Shown here in pieces: positions 17,103 to 27,100 of a stretch of 45,529 bases of DNA. The position numbers and the translations under genes were made by a program. Source of the DNA: Nitrososphaerota archaeon (GTDB lineage Archaea > Thermoproteota > Nitrososphaeria > Nitrososphaerales > Nitrosopumilaceae); assembly GCA_016872055.1 (NCBI GenBank), contig VHBH01000004.1:1-45529 (forward strand), written 5' to 3'. The notes beneath the pieces are model-generated. The model had not been told where the DNA came from. It made no database searches and worked only from the letters and a program-made list of their open reading frames with translations. Every line of letters starts with the position of its first letter. The first letter of the stretch is position 1.

Positions 17103-17144
17103 TCTTAATATTACTTGGACGCAAAAACCTGGTGAGGGATTAAA

Positions 17145-17660
17145 TTGCTAAAAGATCTACTCACACCACAAAACGCAAATGTCTTTGTAGGCAAGCTAGG
17201 CGATGTTCTAGTCAAAGCTATTGATCAACCCCTAGGATACGCAATTAACTGGAGTAGACTCTGGTCTTTGTGGCCTGTGCACATTGAAACTGCTTGTTGT
17301 AGTGTTGAATTTGGTGCTGCATCCAGCCCAAGATATGATGTAGAGCGATTTGGAATCATCGAGGCGTTCGGATCGCTACGCCAATGTGATCTTGTGGTAG
17401 TACAGGGAACCATCACGAGAAAGATGGCACCAAGACTAAGACTAGTCTATGACCAAATGCCAGAGCCCAAGTATGTAATTGCTATGGGAGCCTGCGCAAT
17501 CACCGGCGGACTGTACTTTGATTCGTATAATGTCTTACCTGGAATTGATGGAATTTTACCAGTTGATGTGTACGTACCAGGTTGCCCTCCAAGACCTGAG
17601 ACCCTAATTCAGGGATGCATGTTACTACAAGAGAAAATTAAGAGGCTAAAGGCTAGGTAA
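17145..17660 (+). CDS. nuoB: Complex I subunit NuoB-like (cluster N2)
   Basis: The 171-residue subunit holds the terminal 4Fe-4S cluster N2 with ligands C51, C52, C117 and C147, seen in ETACCSVEF, MGACAITGG and VPGCPPRPE. It passes electrons to quinone at the interface with NuoD. The start is TTG at 17145, backed by a strong Shine-Dalgarno-like GGTGAGGGAT at 17131-17140. A short leader without other ORFs separates it from nuoA. Confidence 0.95.
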   Translation: MLKDLLTPQNANVFVGKLGDVLVKAIDQPLGYAINWSRLWSLWPVHIETACCSVEFGAASSPRYDVERFGIIEAFGSLRQCDLVVVQGTITRKMAPRLRLVYDQMPEPKYVIAMGACAITGGLYFDSYNVLPGIDGILPVDVYVPGCPPRPETLIQGCMLLQEKIKRLKAR

Positions 17661-17666
17661 TGCTAA

Positions 17667-18212
17667 ATGAGCTCACAAGAAACAAAACCAGTAGCACAAT
17701 CAGAGTTAGTAAAGGATCTCCCAAAGTTTGAAAAATCAATAGCAGATAAGATTGAAAAAAAGTTTGGCTCAAAGACAAAAATTGAATTTGTAAAAGAGAA
17801 CAGAGTCCGCATCAAAGTATCAAAAGAAGACGTACTGGATGTGGCAAAATTCCTTCATGATGAGATGCACTATGACCACGCCGAGGCCGTTACAGGCGTT
17901 GACTATCCAGAAGAAAAGGAAATTGAAGTTGTTTATCATTTAGGCTCTTATACGGACCCAGAACTTGCAAATCAGGTTCTGACCCTGGCAACTAGGGCTC
18001 CAAGAGAGGATAACCCAAATCCGGGATCCGATAGCACCAAACTTCCAAGCCTCAGGGATATTTTCTACAGTGTAGAATTTCATGAGCGTGAATGCTTTGA
18101 GATGCTTGGCGTTTACTTTGATGGTCATCCAGATAATCGCAGATTACTCCTCCCAGAAGACTGGGCGGACTTGCCACCAATGCGAAAAGACTTCAAACTA
18201 AAGGGACGATAA
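17667..18212 (+). CDS. nuoC: Complex I subunit NuoC-like (30 kDa)
   Basis: The protein has 181 residues. The C-terminal part contains the NuoC signature: FYSVEFHERECFEMLGVYFDGHP is split here as HERECFEMLGV and FDGHPDNRRLLLPEDW. An N-terminal charged segment of about 60 residues (KIEKKFGSKTKIEF) precedes it. It forms the hydrophilic arm with NuoD and lies 6 nt after nuoB. It is not fused to NuoD, in contrast to some bacteria. Confidence 0.93.
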   Translation: MSSQETKPVAQSELVKDLPKFEKSIADKIEKKFGSKTKIEFVKENRVRIKVSKEDVLDVAKFLHDEMHYDHAEAVTGVDYPEEKEIEVVYHLGSYTDPELANQVLTLATRAPREDNPNPGSDSTKLPSLRDIFYSVEFHERECFEMLGVYFDGHPDNRRLLLPEDWADLPPMRKDFKLKGR

Positions 18213-18213
18213 A

Positions 18214-19347
18214 ATGAGTACTTCACTACCACCAGGCCTGCAAATGGAAAAAGTAGACGAGCGAATCATGACGCTCAACGTAGGACCACAACACCCAGGA
18301 TCTGGGCACATGAGAATCATTGTCAAAATTGACGGCGACTATATCGTTTCTGCAGAACCTGATCCTGGTTATGTGCACAGGGGAGAGGAGAAGATGGCCG
18401 AATACCGAAATTACATTCAAAACATTCCACACCTAGAGAGGCCGGTAATTCACGACTCTTGCAATGTATTGTACCCATACTGCCTTGGCGTTGAGGAATT
18501 GTTGGGAATTGAAGTGCCGGAGCGAGCAAAATACCTGCGAGTCATCGCATCAGAGCTTAACAGATGCGTCTACACCCAATACTGGCTTGCAATCTATGGA
18601 ATCTTTTTGGGCCACTCTACAATGTTCATGTGGCCTGCAGGTGACAGGGAACTCTACATAGACATGCTAGAAAAAATGACCGGAGCTCGTGTCACACACT
18701 CATACTTCATACCTGGTGGAATTCGAAACGATGTTCCAGCAAACTTTGAGGACATGTTACTAAAGAGAGTCAACTATTTTGAAAAACGCATCAAAGAATA
18801 CGGTGCAATATTTTATGACAACCCAATTCTGATTTCAAGAACCCGCGACGCAGGAAAACTTTCCCGAGAGGACGCAATACGACTAGGAACAACTGGCTCT
18901 ACATTGCGTGCAAGCGGTGTTGACTATGACTTGCGAGTAAAAGAGCCGTACGATGCATATGGAGAACTTGACATCAAGGTAAACACACTCAAGGAAGGAG
19001 ATGCATATGCACGCTCCAAGATTCCATGGCTCGACATGCTGGAATCCTGCAATATCATTCGCCAGGCTCTGCAAAAAATGCCAAAGTCTGGCTCTGTTCG
19101 AGTCAAGCTAAAGCCAAACCCAAAGGGTGGAAACGACGAAGTCTACAAGAGAGTAGAGTCTGGCCGTGGCTCACTGGGATGTTATATTGTATCTAAAAGT
19201 CAGCCAGAACCATACAGAGTAAAGATGAGTGTGGGCTCGTTTAGAAATCTTATTTGCATGCCATACCTGCTAAAGGGCGAAAAGCTAGGAAACATGCCGG
19301 CGGTGTATTGGAGCTTGAACTATTGGCCGGTGGAGGCTGACAGATAA
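18214..19347 (+). CDS. nuoD: Complex I subunit NuoD-like (49 kDa)
   Basis: This 377-residue subunit shows NVGPQHPGSGHMR, DPGYVHRGEEKM and ERPVIHDSCN, all near the quinone site in the family, and SYFIPGGIRNDVP later. As in all complex I enzymes it is a [NiFe]-hydrogenase large-subunit relative that has lost the metal-binding Cys pairs. It is translated from an ATG 1 nt after the nuoC stop. Confidence 0.95.
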   Translation: MSTSLPPGLQMEKVDERIMTLNVGPQHPGSGHMRIIVKIDGDYIVSAEPDPGYVHRGEEKMAEYRNYIQNIPHLERPVIHDSCNVLYPYCLGVEELLGIEVPERAKYLRVIASELNRCVYTQYWLAIYGIFLGHSTMFMWPAGDRELYIDMLEKMTGARVTHSYFIPGGIRNDVPANFEDMLLKRVNYFEKRIKEYGAIFYDNPILISRTRDAGKLSREDAIRLGTTGSTLRASGVDYDLRVKEPYDAYGELDIKVNTLKEGDAYARSKIPWLDMLESCNIIRQALQKMPKSGSVRVKLKPNPKGGNDEVYKRVESGRGSLGCYIVSKSQPEPYRVKMSVGSFRNLICMPYLLKGEKLGNMPAVYWSLNYWPVEADR

Positions 19348-19348
19348 A

Positions 19349-20650
19349 ATGTCTACAATTGCGCCAAAATTTCGACTAAGTTATTTCATAAAATCTCTTA
19401 CAGACAATGTTTTTTGGACAATCACACTTGTTACTCTGGTAGGACTGCCGTTTATCCAGGTGATGCTGTTCTATTTGGAATTGCCTGTGATTGGAACAAG
19501 ACTACTTGACCCATATTTGGCGCTGACAATTCTTGCAGACCCGTCAAGACAAATCCCACTGATAAAATCTCTGCTGCAAACTGAACTTTTCAGAATTGTT
19601 GCATTTCCTGGGTTTGGGTTTGCGGCATTGCTTGCGGCAGGAACCATTTTTATCGAAAGAAAAATGCTTGCCAAGCTCCAACTTCGTGTCGGTCCTTTCT
19701 ATTGCGGAAAAATAGAAGGAATTTTACAATTAATGAGTGACGGAATCAAACTGTTATCAAAGGAAATCATCATACCGGCAAAAGCAGACAAGCCAATATT
19801 CTGGGCGGCACCTGTCTTGTTTGTCGGGACGGCAGCTGCATTTGTATCGTTAATTCCTGCAGCTAGAGGTGGCTGGGTAGTAGCAGACGCCGACGTTGGA
19901 TTATTGACAGTCTTTGCAATAATTGGATTCTTCCCTGTTATCACGGTATTATCAGCATGGTCTGCTAACAGCAAGTTTCCATTCATTGGAGGAATTCGCG
20001 CGCTGCACCAAATGGTATCATTTGAAATCCCACTAATTTTGTCAGTCTTGGGCGTAGTCATATTAACTGGCACACTAAACCTGACTGAAATCGTAGAGTC
20101 CCAGTACACATTCTGGTGGATAATATTTTTGCCAATAGGCGCAATCGTGTTCTTCATAGCAATGCTGGCAGAGTTGGAGCGAATTCCATTTGACCTACCC
20201 GAGGCAGAAAGCGAAATTGTCGCAGGATGGCTAACAGAGTTTTCCGGCATGATGTACGGGTTGGTGCAACTAGGATCGTACCTGAAGCTGTATGCATTTG
20301 CTGGACTCTTTGTGGTGTTGTTCCTAGGTGGATGGAGTGGACCTAACATTTGGCCACCATTCCCAGAAGAAATAATCGAGGAAGGAATCAACGTGGGACC
20401 GATCACTGCTAGATTCCCAGGCCTACCACTTTTAGATCAGCAGATGCTCAATGACGCGTTGTGGTTTGTAGTCAAAGTAGTCGGTGTTATCTTTTTCATA
20501 TTGCTGCCAAGAGGCGTATTCCCGAGAATCAGAATTGATCTGCTTTTGCACATTGGTTGGTACAAACTGATCGGACTTGCATTCGTTAACATCTTTATAG
20601 CACTCGCCTTGGTTTACGCTGGGGTACTAGGTCCGGAGGGAATCTTATAA
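19349..20650 (+). CDS. nuoH: Complex I subunit NuoH-like
   Basis: This 433-residue membrane protein has about eight to ten hydrophobic helices. Family motifs include FIERKMLAKLQLRVGP near residue 92, KLLSKEIIIPAKAD, and ERIPFDLPEAESEIVAGW, the quinone-channel loop. It is longer than bacterial NuoH by about 100 residues, mostly in the N-terminal part and in a loop carrying PNIWPPFPEE before the last helices. It links the hydrophilic arm to the membrane arm. The stop overlaps the nuoI start as TAATG. Confidence 0.95.
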   Translation: MSTIAPKFRLSYFIKSLTDNVFWTITLVTLVGLPFIQVMLFYLELPVIGTRLLDPYLALTILADPSRQIPLIKSLLQTELFRIVAFPGFGFAALLAAGTIFIERKMLAKLQLRVGPFYCGKIEGILQLMSDGIKLLSKEIIIPAKADKPIFWAAPVLFVGTAAAFVSLIPAARGGWVVADADVGLLTVFAIIGFFPVITVLSAWSANSKFPFIGGIRALHQMVSFEIPLILSVLGVVILTGTLNLTEIVESQYTFWWIIFLPIGAIVFFIAMLAELERIPFDLPEAESEIVAGWLTEFSGMMYGLVQLGSYLKLYAFAGLFVVLFLGGWSGPNIWPPFPEEIIEEGINVGPITARFPGLPLLDQQMLNDALWFVVKVVGVIFFILLPRGVFPRIRIDLLLHIGWYKLIGLAFVNIFIALALVYAGVLGPEGIL

Positions 20651-21150
20651 TGGGAACAGCAACTGGAATCATCAAAGCACTAAACTCTGGAATCAAGCAC
20701 CTAGCAGTCAAGAGATTCACACTACGATATCCTGAACAAAAACTAAAGATGGTCGGAGATGGCTATCAATACGATCCAAACACCGGGGTTGGGATTGCGG
20801 GCTACAAGGGACGACACATGCTCTTCCATGACCACTGTACCGGATGCCAGCTGTGCTCTATTGCATGCGAAGGAGTTGCGGAGGCAATTGCAATGGTCAA
20901 GGTCCAAGAGGACTGGAAACAAAACAAAAAGGCAATCATGCCGCAAATCGACTATGGCAAGTGCGTCTTCTGCGGTCTATGCGTGGATGCATGCCCATTC
21001 TATGCGTTATACATGACTAACGACTATGAATTATCATCATTTACTAAAGAGGGCCTAATTTACACACCAGCCCAACTACAAGTAAAGCCAAACATTGCAC
21101 AAGACGTCGAGCTGAAATTTGACAACCCAAGAGGTGCCACACATGGCTGA
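20650..21150 (+). CDS. nuoI: Complex I subunit NuoI-like (2x[4Fe-4S])
   Basis: The protein has 166 residues with two complete Cys motifs: C63, C66, C69, C73 (CTGCQLCSIACEG) and C105, C108, C111, C115 (CVFCGLCVDACPF). The first ends in C-E rather than the usual C-P. It carries electrons towards NuoB. Because NuoE, F and G are absent, this subunit is the likely entry point for an unknown donor, possibly a ferredoxin. The gene overlaps nuoJ by 8 nt. Confidence 0.95.
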   Translation: MGTATGIIKALNSGIKHLAVKRFTLRYPEQKLKMVGDGYQYDPNTGVGIAGYKGRHMLFHDHCTGCQLCSIACEGVAEAIAMVKVQEDWKQNKKAIMPQIDYGKCVFCGLCVDACPFYALYMTNDYELSSFTKEGLIYTPAQLQVKPNIAQDVELKFDNPRGATHG

Positions 21151-21655
21151 TGCGGTATTCCTTGGTCTGGCAGTAATCACAATTGGCTCTGCAATTGCAG
21201 CACTTGAGTTAAGATCACTAATCTATGGTTCCATTGCATTGATGGGAACACTTGGTGGAATTGCGGGATTTTTTTTGTTACTGGATTCGCCGTTTGTCGC
21301 AATGTTCCAAATTGCAGTGTACATTGGCTCTATCGCGGTACTGATTCTATTTACAGTAATGCTGGTACGACGACAATTAATTTTCATTAAAATCGAAGAT
21401 AAACGAAGACGCTATGCGGGCATAGGCCTGATGCTTTCGTTGATGATAGGCCTTGGTGCAGTAATACTGAGCTCTGGCATCAAGACCGTTACCACCGATG
21501 AGCCACCAGTTGACTTTAGATCAATTGGTGCTGACTTTTTGACGTATTATTGGCCCGCACTCATACTAATGGCATTCATCTTGGCTGCATCCGTAATAGG
21601 CGCGCTGACTTTGGCAAGAAGGGAGGATTTGACAAATGACCAACACAATGCTTGA
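21143..21655 (+). CDS. nuoJ: Complex I subunit NuoJ-like
   Basis: Started at the ATG at 21143, which follows GAGGTG at a good distance, this is a 170-residue protein with five hydrophobic helices. It includes the QIAVYIGSIAVLILFTVML segment that is hallmark NuoJ, here read in two parts (QIAVYIGSIAV, ILFTVML). A further upstream start in the same frame would overlap nuoI more and adds no family sequence. It overlaps nuoK by 20 nt. Confidence 0.92.
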   Translation: MADAVFLGLAVITIGSAIAALELRSLIYGSIALMGTLGGIAGFFLLLDSPFVAMFQIAVYIGSIAVLILFTVMLVRRQLIFIKIEDKRRRYAGIGLMLSLMIGLGAVILSSGIKTVTTDEPPVDFRSIGADFLTYYWPALILMAFILAASVIGALTLARREDLTNDQHNA

Positions 21656-21941
21656 CTTTGTAATTGTATCGATTGCATTACTGGCAATTGGAATCTATGG
21701 AATCTCTGTAAAGCGAAACGCAATCCGCATGCTCTTTGCAGTAGAAATGATTGTAAACGCAGCAAACCTGAATCTCGTAGCATTTGGTAGATTCCTACCA
21801 AACAGCCAGGGACAGACATTTGCATTATTCTCAATTGCCATTGCCGCAGCCGAAGTGGCAGTGGGACTTGCACTAATCATCGTAGCATATCGCATGTACA
21901 AGAATGTCGATATTGCAGAATTTAGGAGCCTGAAAGGGTAA
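21636..21941 (+). CDS. nuoK: Complex I subunit NuoK-like
   Basis: This 101-residue MrpC-type subunit has three helices and the conserved intramembrane glutamates: one in FAVEMIVNAANL and one in AAAEVAVGLALI. It takes part in proton translocation. Its ATG lies inside the 3' end of nuoJ and its stop overlaps the nuoM start as TAATG. Confidence 0.94.
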   Translation: MTNTMLDFVIVSIALLAIGIYGISVKRNAIRMLFAVEMIVNAANLNLVAFGRFLPNSQGQTFALFSIAIAAAEVAVGLALIIVAYRMYKNVDIAEFRSLKG

Positions 21942-23509
21942 TGGAATACGCACTTCTTCAGGCAGTCTTCCTGCCTTTGTTATTGTCACCAATAGCATAT
22001 ATTCTGGGCAGAAAGATGGGTCCAAACGCCGCAACCTGGTTTACCTTTGGACTGTTGCTATATTGCACATTTTTAGTCATACAAGTGTCGCTATCTGGAA
22101 GCTATGAAGAGCACTATGTCTGGACCAAACTCTTTGGAGAATTTGGATTCAAGCTGGACGGTCTTGCAATTCCGTTTGCAGTAATCATCTATGTTCTAAG
22201 TACTGTATTGGCACTATACTCCAAACCATACATGTTGCACAAGTTCCATGAAATGTACGAAGAACACTTCCACCACACTAACTCTGGCTCTGGACAGACA
22301 ACTGCAATGGTAGAATCCTCTGAGATGAACAAATATGTCAAAAAGCAGTCCGGTCTGTACTTTGCACTGTATCTGGTATTTGTTATGGGCATGCTTGGTA
22401 CAGTTCTTGCAACAAATCTCATCCAATTCTATATTTTCTTTGAGGTCATGCTGATTCCGGCTTTCTTCCTAGTTGCATTCTGGGGTGACGGACCTAGAAG
22501 AAGAATTTCCCTGATGTTCCTGTTCTGGACCCATGTTGGCGCAGTTGTGTTGTTGTTAGGATTTTTGACAATTGGATTATCCATTGGAAGCTTTGACTTT
22601 GCGGCAATATCGGAGGCAAAAATCCCGCAAGATGTCCTGATGCTTTCTGCAATAGCTATAGTACTTGGCCTTTCAGTCAAGCTTGCGGCCTTTATCTACC
22701 ACATTTGGCTACCATATGTCCACGGAGCAGCCCCCACACCAATTAGTGCACTGCTGTCTCCTGCAATGATCGGAATTGGTGCATATGGTCTTTTCAGATT
22801 AATTATCGAATTTTTGCCAAACACGTATGCAGAAATGGCAATCTGGCTCCACATCTGGGGTCTTATCACTATGATTTACGGAGGTGCAATGGCACTAATG
22901 CAAGATGACATCAAGCGATTATTGGCATATTCCAGCATAAGCCAGATGGGCTACATCCTATTTGGAATAGGCTCGTATTCCACATTAGGACTTGCGGGAG
23001 CAGAGTTCATGTATGTGACCCACGGCTTGGGTAAAGCACTCCTCTTCATGACTGCAGGTATTCTGATTGTGCAGTGTGGCACGCGAAGCATGACAAAACT
23101 TGGAGGGCTTGCAGGAAAAATGCCAATCACTGCAGTCTGTGCCGTAATTGGCGCACTAACAATTGCCGGAGTTCCACCAACGAGTGGATTCATGGGTGAG
23201 TGGACTTTGTTTGCCGGTGCATTAGACACAGCAGTCAAAGAAAATGCCGCAAGTGGCGCAACGCTACGATACATCACATTTGGATTGGGACTCGTTGCCA
23301 CAGTAATTACAATGTCTTACATGCTCTGGATGCTAAAGCGAGTATTCTTTGGAAAACTACCAGAGCACCTTTCACACGTAAAGGAGGCAAGCTGGTACAT
23401 GACTGCTCCAATGATGGTTCTAGCTGGATTTACTATTGTGGTGGGCATATACCCAGACTTGTTCTTTGAGGATATCATCCCATACATGAAAGGAGTGCTT
23501 GGCGTATAA
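21941..23509 (+). CDS. nuoM: Complex I antiporter-like subunit NuoM
   Basis: The 522-residue protein has about 14 hydrophobic helices. Key charged residues of the antiporter family are visible: the Glu in FFEVMLIPAFFL, the Lys in LSVKLAAFIYHIWLP, and the region MQDDIKRLLAYSSISQMGY. A His/Ser-rich extramembrane loop (residues about 95-125) carries EEHFHHTNSGSG. The gene order is M before L, the reverse of the common bacterial order. TAATG junction with nuoL. Confidence 0.94.
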   Translation: MEYALLQAVFLPLLLSPIAYILGRKMGPNAATWFTFGLLLYCTFLVIQVSLSGSYEEHYVWTKLFGEFGFKLDGLAIPFAVIIYVLSTVLALYSKPYMLHKFHEMYEEHFHHTNSGSGQTTAMVESSEMNKYVKKQSGLYFALYLVFVMGMLGTVLATNLIQFYIFFEVMLIPAFFLVAFWGDGPRRRISLMFLFWTHVGAVVLLLGFLTIGLSIGSFDFAAISEAKIPQDVLMLSAIAIVLGLSVKLAAFIYHIWLPYVHGAAPTPISALLSPAMIGIGAYGLFRLIIEFLPNTYAEMAIWLHIWGLITMIYGGAMALMQDDIKRLLAYSSISQMGYILFGIGSYSTLGLAGAEFMYVTHGLGKALLFMTAGILIVQCGTRSMTKLGGLAGKMPITAVCAVIGALTIAGVPPTSGFMGEWTLFAGALDTAVKENAASGATLRYITFGLGLVATVITMSYMLWMLKRVFFGKLPEHLSHVKEASWYMTAPMMVLAGFTIVVGIYPDLFFEDIIPYMKGVLGV

Positions 23510-25602
23510 TGGCTGACGCTAGCATGCTGAGCTTTTTGCCAGACTTTGCGCCAACAAGTGCATGGCTTGTCTGGATTTTACCATTTATCGCAGCTCTAAT
23601 TATTCCGGCAGTCGGAAAAGCAACACAACGTGGTACTGGATGGGTAGCAGTAGGATTTGCTTTGATGAGTGCAATTTCTGCTGCGACACTTTTGCCTGGT
23701 GCACTAGAAGCACACGAAGTGCATGACCAGGTAAACTGGATCTCAACAATTGGAATCAAAGCAGGAGTGCTAGCTGACCCACTAGCTGTAATAATGGCAA
23801 ATGTAGTTGGGTGGATTTCATTTTTGATAATGGTTTACAGCACTGGATACATGAAAGGCGACAAGGACATTACTCGATTCTGGTTCTGGATGATGTTCTT
23901 TATTGGTTCGATGCAGATCATCGTATTGTCTGATAACCTACTAATGATGTTCTTTGGATGGGAAGGCGTAGGACTTGCATCATACGCACTGATTTCGTTC
24001 TGGTATAGGGACAAACACAAGGACCATGTCGGCGTTCAGGGAAGAACCGTACTGGGATTACAAGAGTATTATGCGCCGACACACGCAGGTATGAAGGCAT
24101 TCATCATGACCAAGGTCGGCGACATCATGATGCTAGCTGGAATGTTCTTGATTTTCGCATTTGCAGGCACATTTGGATTCAGAGAATTAATGAACGACAC
24201 TGCATGGGCTAGTGCGATGCAAGCACAAGGCTTGCTGGTACCAGCAGCTGTTTTGCTATTTGGAGGCGCAATCGGAAAATCTGCGCAATTCCCACTAAAC
24301 GAATGGTTACTAGAAGCAATGACAGGCCCAACCGCAGTTTCTGCACTGATTCACGCGGCAACAATGGTGAAGGCAGGTGTTTTCTTGGTTGCAAGAATTG
24401 GACCGCTTTTCTTTGCATTGGCTGCTGCCGGATTTGCACTAGACCAATTCTTTGAAGTAATTGCTTGGGTTGGAGGAATCACCGCAATACTATTGGCTAC
24501 GCAAGGAATGGTAAATCCAGAAATAAAGAAAGTACTGGCATACTCTACTGGCTCGCAAATCGGTTTCATGATGATGGCAATGGGTGTTGCTGGTCTATCG
24601 CACCAGTACGTTGATGGTTACACCGCCGGATTCTTCCATCTTATTTCACACGCAATGTTCAAGGCATCACTCTTCATGGCCGCCGGCTCATTACTCCATG
24701 TGGTGGGATCCAGATTCATGACAGACATGGGAGGACTGCGAAAGCATATGAAAAAGACATATGCGTTCATGTGGGCTGCAGGCCTAGGCCTGATGGGTGC
24801 TCCATTTATCACGACTGGATTTTGGAGCAAGGATGCAATCTTTGCCGCAGTGTACGAGTCTGGCAACACTTGGGCAATGCCGTTATTTGCAATTGCAGTA
24901 CTGACTGCAGTTATTACTACTTTCTATACTACAAGAATGATTGGAATGGTCTTCTTTGGAGATAAATCCAAGCACATTGAGCACATGGAAAAAGAAGGTC
25001 ACCACGTCCACGAGGCAAGCCTCTCCATGTGGGCTCCATATGGAATTCTAGCGGTGCTGACAATTGGCATTGGTATAGTTGGATTGTCCGCAGAACACGG
25101 CATCCATGAATTATTCACAGAATACTTGGGACACACATTCAACATCGAGGCAGAACACGGCCTGGTACCAGAACATGATGAAGAAAGCATACTGCCGTCA
25201 TTCTTGGAGGGAATCAACCCAGTTGCACTGATGGCATCGCTTGCAGCATTTGGAATTGGAATATCTTTGGGATATGTCTTCTATATTGGAAGATTTGTAG
25301 ACCCAGTCAAGTTTGTGAACTCTAACATTTTCTTTTATGCAATTCATAAGACTTTGCTGAATAGATGGTACCTCAATGCGATAGTTTACTGGTGCTTTGT
25401 AGTGGCACCACTATGGCTTGCAAGAGGAATCTGGAGATACTTTGAGAGATATGCAATCGACTTGGGCCTTAACGTCGGCTTTGAAAAGTCCGTCGGCTGG
25501 AGCGCCAAAGTAGTGCAAAAGGCCCAGACCGGCGTGGTACAGTCTTATCTTTACGTATTTGGAGCGGGAATACTATTCGTAGTATTGTTCCTGTTCTTGT
25601 AG
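23509..25602 (+). CDS. nuoL: Complex I antiporter-like subunit NuoL
   Basis: This is the largest membrane subunit, 697 residues and about 16 helices, with the lateral helix region near the C-terminus (residues about 570-640). Family signatures are FFGWEGVGLASYALISFW, AIGKSAQFPLNEWLLEAM and PTAVSALIHAATMVKAGVF. It also has His-rich loops (KHIEHMEKEGHHVHE). It pumps protons at the distal end of the membrane arm. Confidence 0.95.
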   Translation: MADASMLSFLPDFAPTSAWLVWILPFIAALIIPAVGKATQRGTGWVAVGFALMSAISAATLLPGALEAHEVHDQVNWISTIGIKAGVLADPLAVIMANVVGWISFLIMVYSTGYMKGDKDITRFWFWMMFFIGSMQIIVLSDNLLMMFFGWEGVGLASYALISFWYRDKHKDHVGVQGRTVLGLQEYYAPTHAGMKAFIMTKVGDIMMLAGMFLIFAFAGTFGFRELMNDTAWASAMQAQGLLVPAAVLLFGGAIGKSAQFPLNEWLLEAMTGPTAVSALIHAATMVKAGVFLVARIGPLFFALAAAGFALDQFFEVIAWVGGITAILLATQGMVNPEIKKVLAYSTGSQIGFMMMAMGVAGLSHQYVDGYTAGFFHLISHAMFKASLFMAAGSLLHVVGSRFMTDMGGLRKHMKKTYAFMWAAGLGLMGAPFITTGFWSKDAIFAAVYESGNTWAMPLFAIAVLTAVITTFYTTRMIGMVFFGDKSKHIEHMEKEGHHVHEASLSMWAPYGILAVLTIGIGIVGLSAEHGIHELFTEYLGHTFNIEAEHGLVPEHDEESILPSFLEGINPVALMASLAAFGIGISLGYVFYIGRFVDPVKFVNSNIFFYAIHKTLLNRWYLNAIVYWCFVVAPLWLARGIWRYFERYAIDLGLNVGFEKSVGWSAKVVQKAQTGVVQSYLYVFGAGILFVVLFLFL

Positions 25603-25612
25603 GAGATATACT

Positions 25613-27100
25613 ATGATAGAAATCACATCAACTCCAATTGTCCTGATTGCAATACTGGGTTCAATCGGCATGATTCTCCCAGTTATATCCGTAATACGAA
25701 AGGAAAAGGGGTCGAACTCGTTTTATGCGGCAATTGCATTTGGTGCACTGATAGCATCAATTGGCTATGTTGCATACGAGATAGTCTCAGGCCAGCTTCC
25801 TCCAGCAGCGGTATTTTCTGCAGATGTTCTTGCAAATGACTCCTTTAGCGGCCTGTTCGCAATAGCAATGCTAATTGTCGCAATAATCACAACTGCAGGC
25901 TCGTTTAATTTCATGCGTGGACAAGCTCATCCTCCAGTCTACTATTCTCTGATATTATTATCCACAATAGGAATGGTGCTAGTTGCATATTCTACTGATC
26001 TAGTAATGCTCTTTGTAGCATGGGAGCTAATGTCAATTCCAACATATGTTTTGGCTGGATTTATGAAAAAGAATCCAAGCTCAAACGAGGCGGCACTCAA
26101 GTACTTCCTCTTCGGCGCATTGTCTTCTGCAATTATAATTTATGGAATTTCTATAGTGTATGGTCTGACTGGCTCGACAAACATTGGCGAGGTCATGATG
26201 GGCCTTGCAAATCTAGATCCTTCAATGATGCCGCTTGCCCTCTTGGCAGTAGGTATGTTCATTGCAGGATTTGGATTCAAGATGGGTCTAGTCCCATTCC
26301 ACATGTGGCTTCCAGACACCTATGAGGGTGCGCCCCCAACAATCACTGCACTGTTAGCAGCTGGAACCAAAAAGGCAGGATTTGCAGCCGCCCTTCGAGT
26401 AATCATAATGGGTACTATAGCACTGCAGCTAGACTGGACATTTGCACTAGGTGTAATTGCAGTAATGACAATGACTGTTGGAAACATTGCAGCCATAATG
26501 CAAAAGAACATTTCACGTATGCTTGCGTATTCCAGTATAGGTCATGCCGGCTACATATTGATTGGACTGGCAGTTGCTCCGTTTACATCACTTGGCATTC
26601 AGGGATCATTGTTCCATGTCTTGAATCACTCTGTCATGAAGGGTGCAGCATTCATTGCAATTGCAGGCATTGTTACTACAATTGGCATAACAAATATCGA
26701 TAAACTCAAGGGCCTAGGCAGAAAGATGCCAATCACATCGATAGGTCTGGTCATATCAATATTGGCACTGGCAGGTGTACCACCGACTGCAGGATTTTGG
26801 AGCAAGCTGATTCTCTTTGGCTCTGCGCTAGAGACTGGACTTCCGGCGTGGGCAGGCTGGCTTGCAATAGCGGGTGTTCTCAACTCTGCATTGTCTCTGG
26901 CTTACTATGGTTGGATCATACGAAAGATGTACTTTGAAGGTGAGACTGAGAAAAAGGTCAAGGAACCAAAGGCAATCATCGGTGTAATGATATTCTCTAT
27001 AATATTTCTAATCGGAATAGGAGTCTATCCAGACCCAATTATAGAATTCACAAAGAATGCAGTACCAATACTGGATACCGCGCTTACAATTTCAAAGTAG
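25613..27100 (+). CDS. nuoN: Complex I antiporter-like subunit NuoN
   Basis: This 495-residue membrane protein has about 14 helices and antiporter motifs WELMSIPTYVLAGF, GFKMGLVPFHMWLPDTYEG and QKNISRMLAYSSIGHAGY. It is the last gene of the 11-gene nuo run. Its 3' end overlaps the convergent polyprenyl diphosphate synthase gene by 17 nt. Confidence 0.95.
   Translation: MIEITSTPIVLIAILGSIGMILPVISVIRKEKGSNSFYAAIAFGALIASIGYVAYEIVSGQLPPAAVFSADVLANDSFSGLFAIAMLIVAIITTAGSFNFMRGQAHPPVYYSLILLSTIGMVLVAYSTDLVMLFVAWELMSIPTYVLAGFMKKNPSSNEAALKYFLFGALSSAIIIYGISIVYGLTGSTNIGEVMMGLANLDPSMMPLALLAVGMFIAGFGFKMGLVPFHMWLPDTYEGAPPTITALLAAGTKKAGFAAALRVIIMGTIALQLDWTFALGVIAVMTMTVGNIAAIMQKNISRMLAYSSIGHAGYILIGLAVAPFTSLGIQGSLFHVLNHSVMKGAAFIAIAGIVTTIGITNIDKLKGLGRKMPITSIGLVISILALAGVPPTAGFWSKLILFGSALETGLPAWAGWLAIAGVLNSALSLAYYGWIIRKMYFEGETEKKVKEPKAIIGVMIFSIIFLIGIGVYPDPIIEFTKNAVPILDTALTISK

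Noticed and set aside
19699-20406. 235-codon open frame on the minus strand
   Set aside because: Lies wholly antisense to nuoH; low-complexity Ser/Asn/Ile-rich translation is a mirror of membrane-helix codons.
23835-24100. Minus-strand frames inside nuoL
   Set aside because: Shadows of conserved membrane-protein coding sequence.
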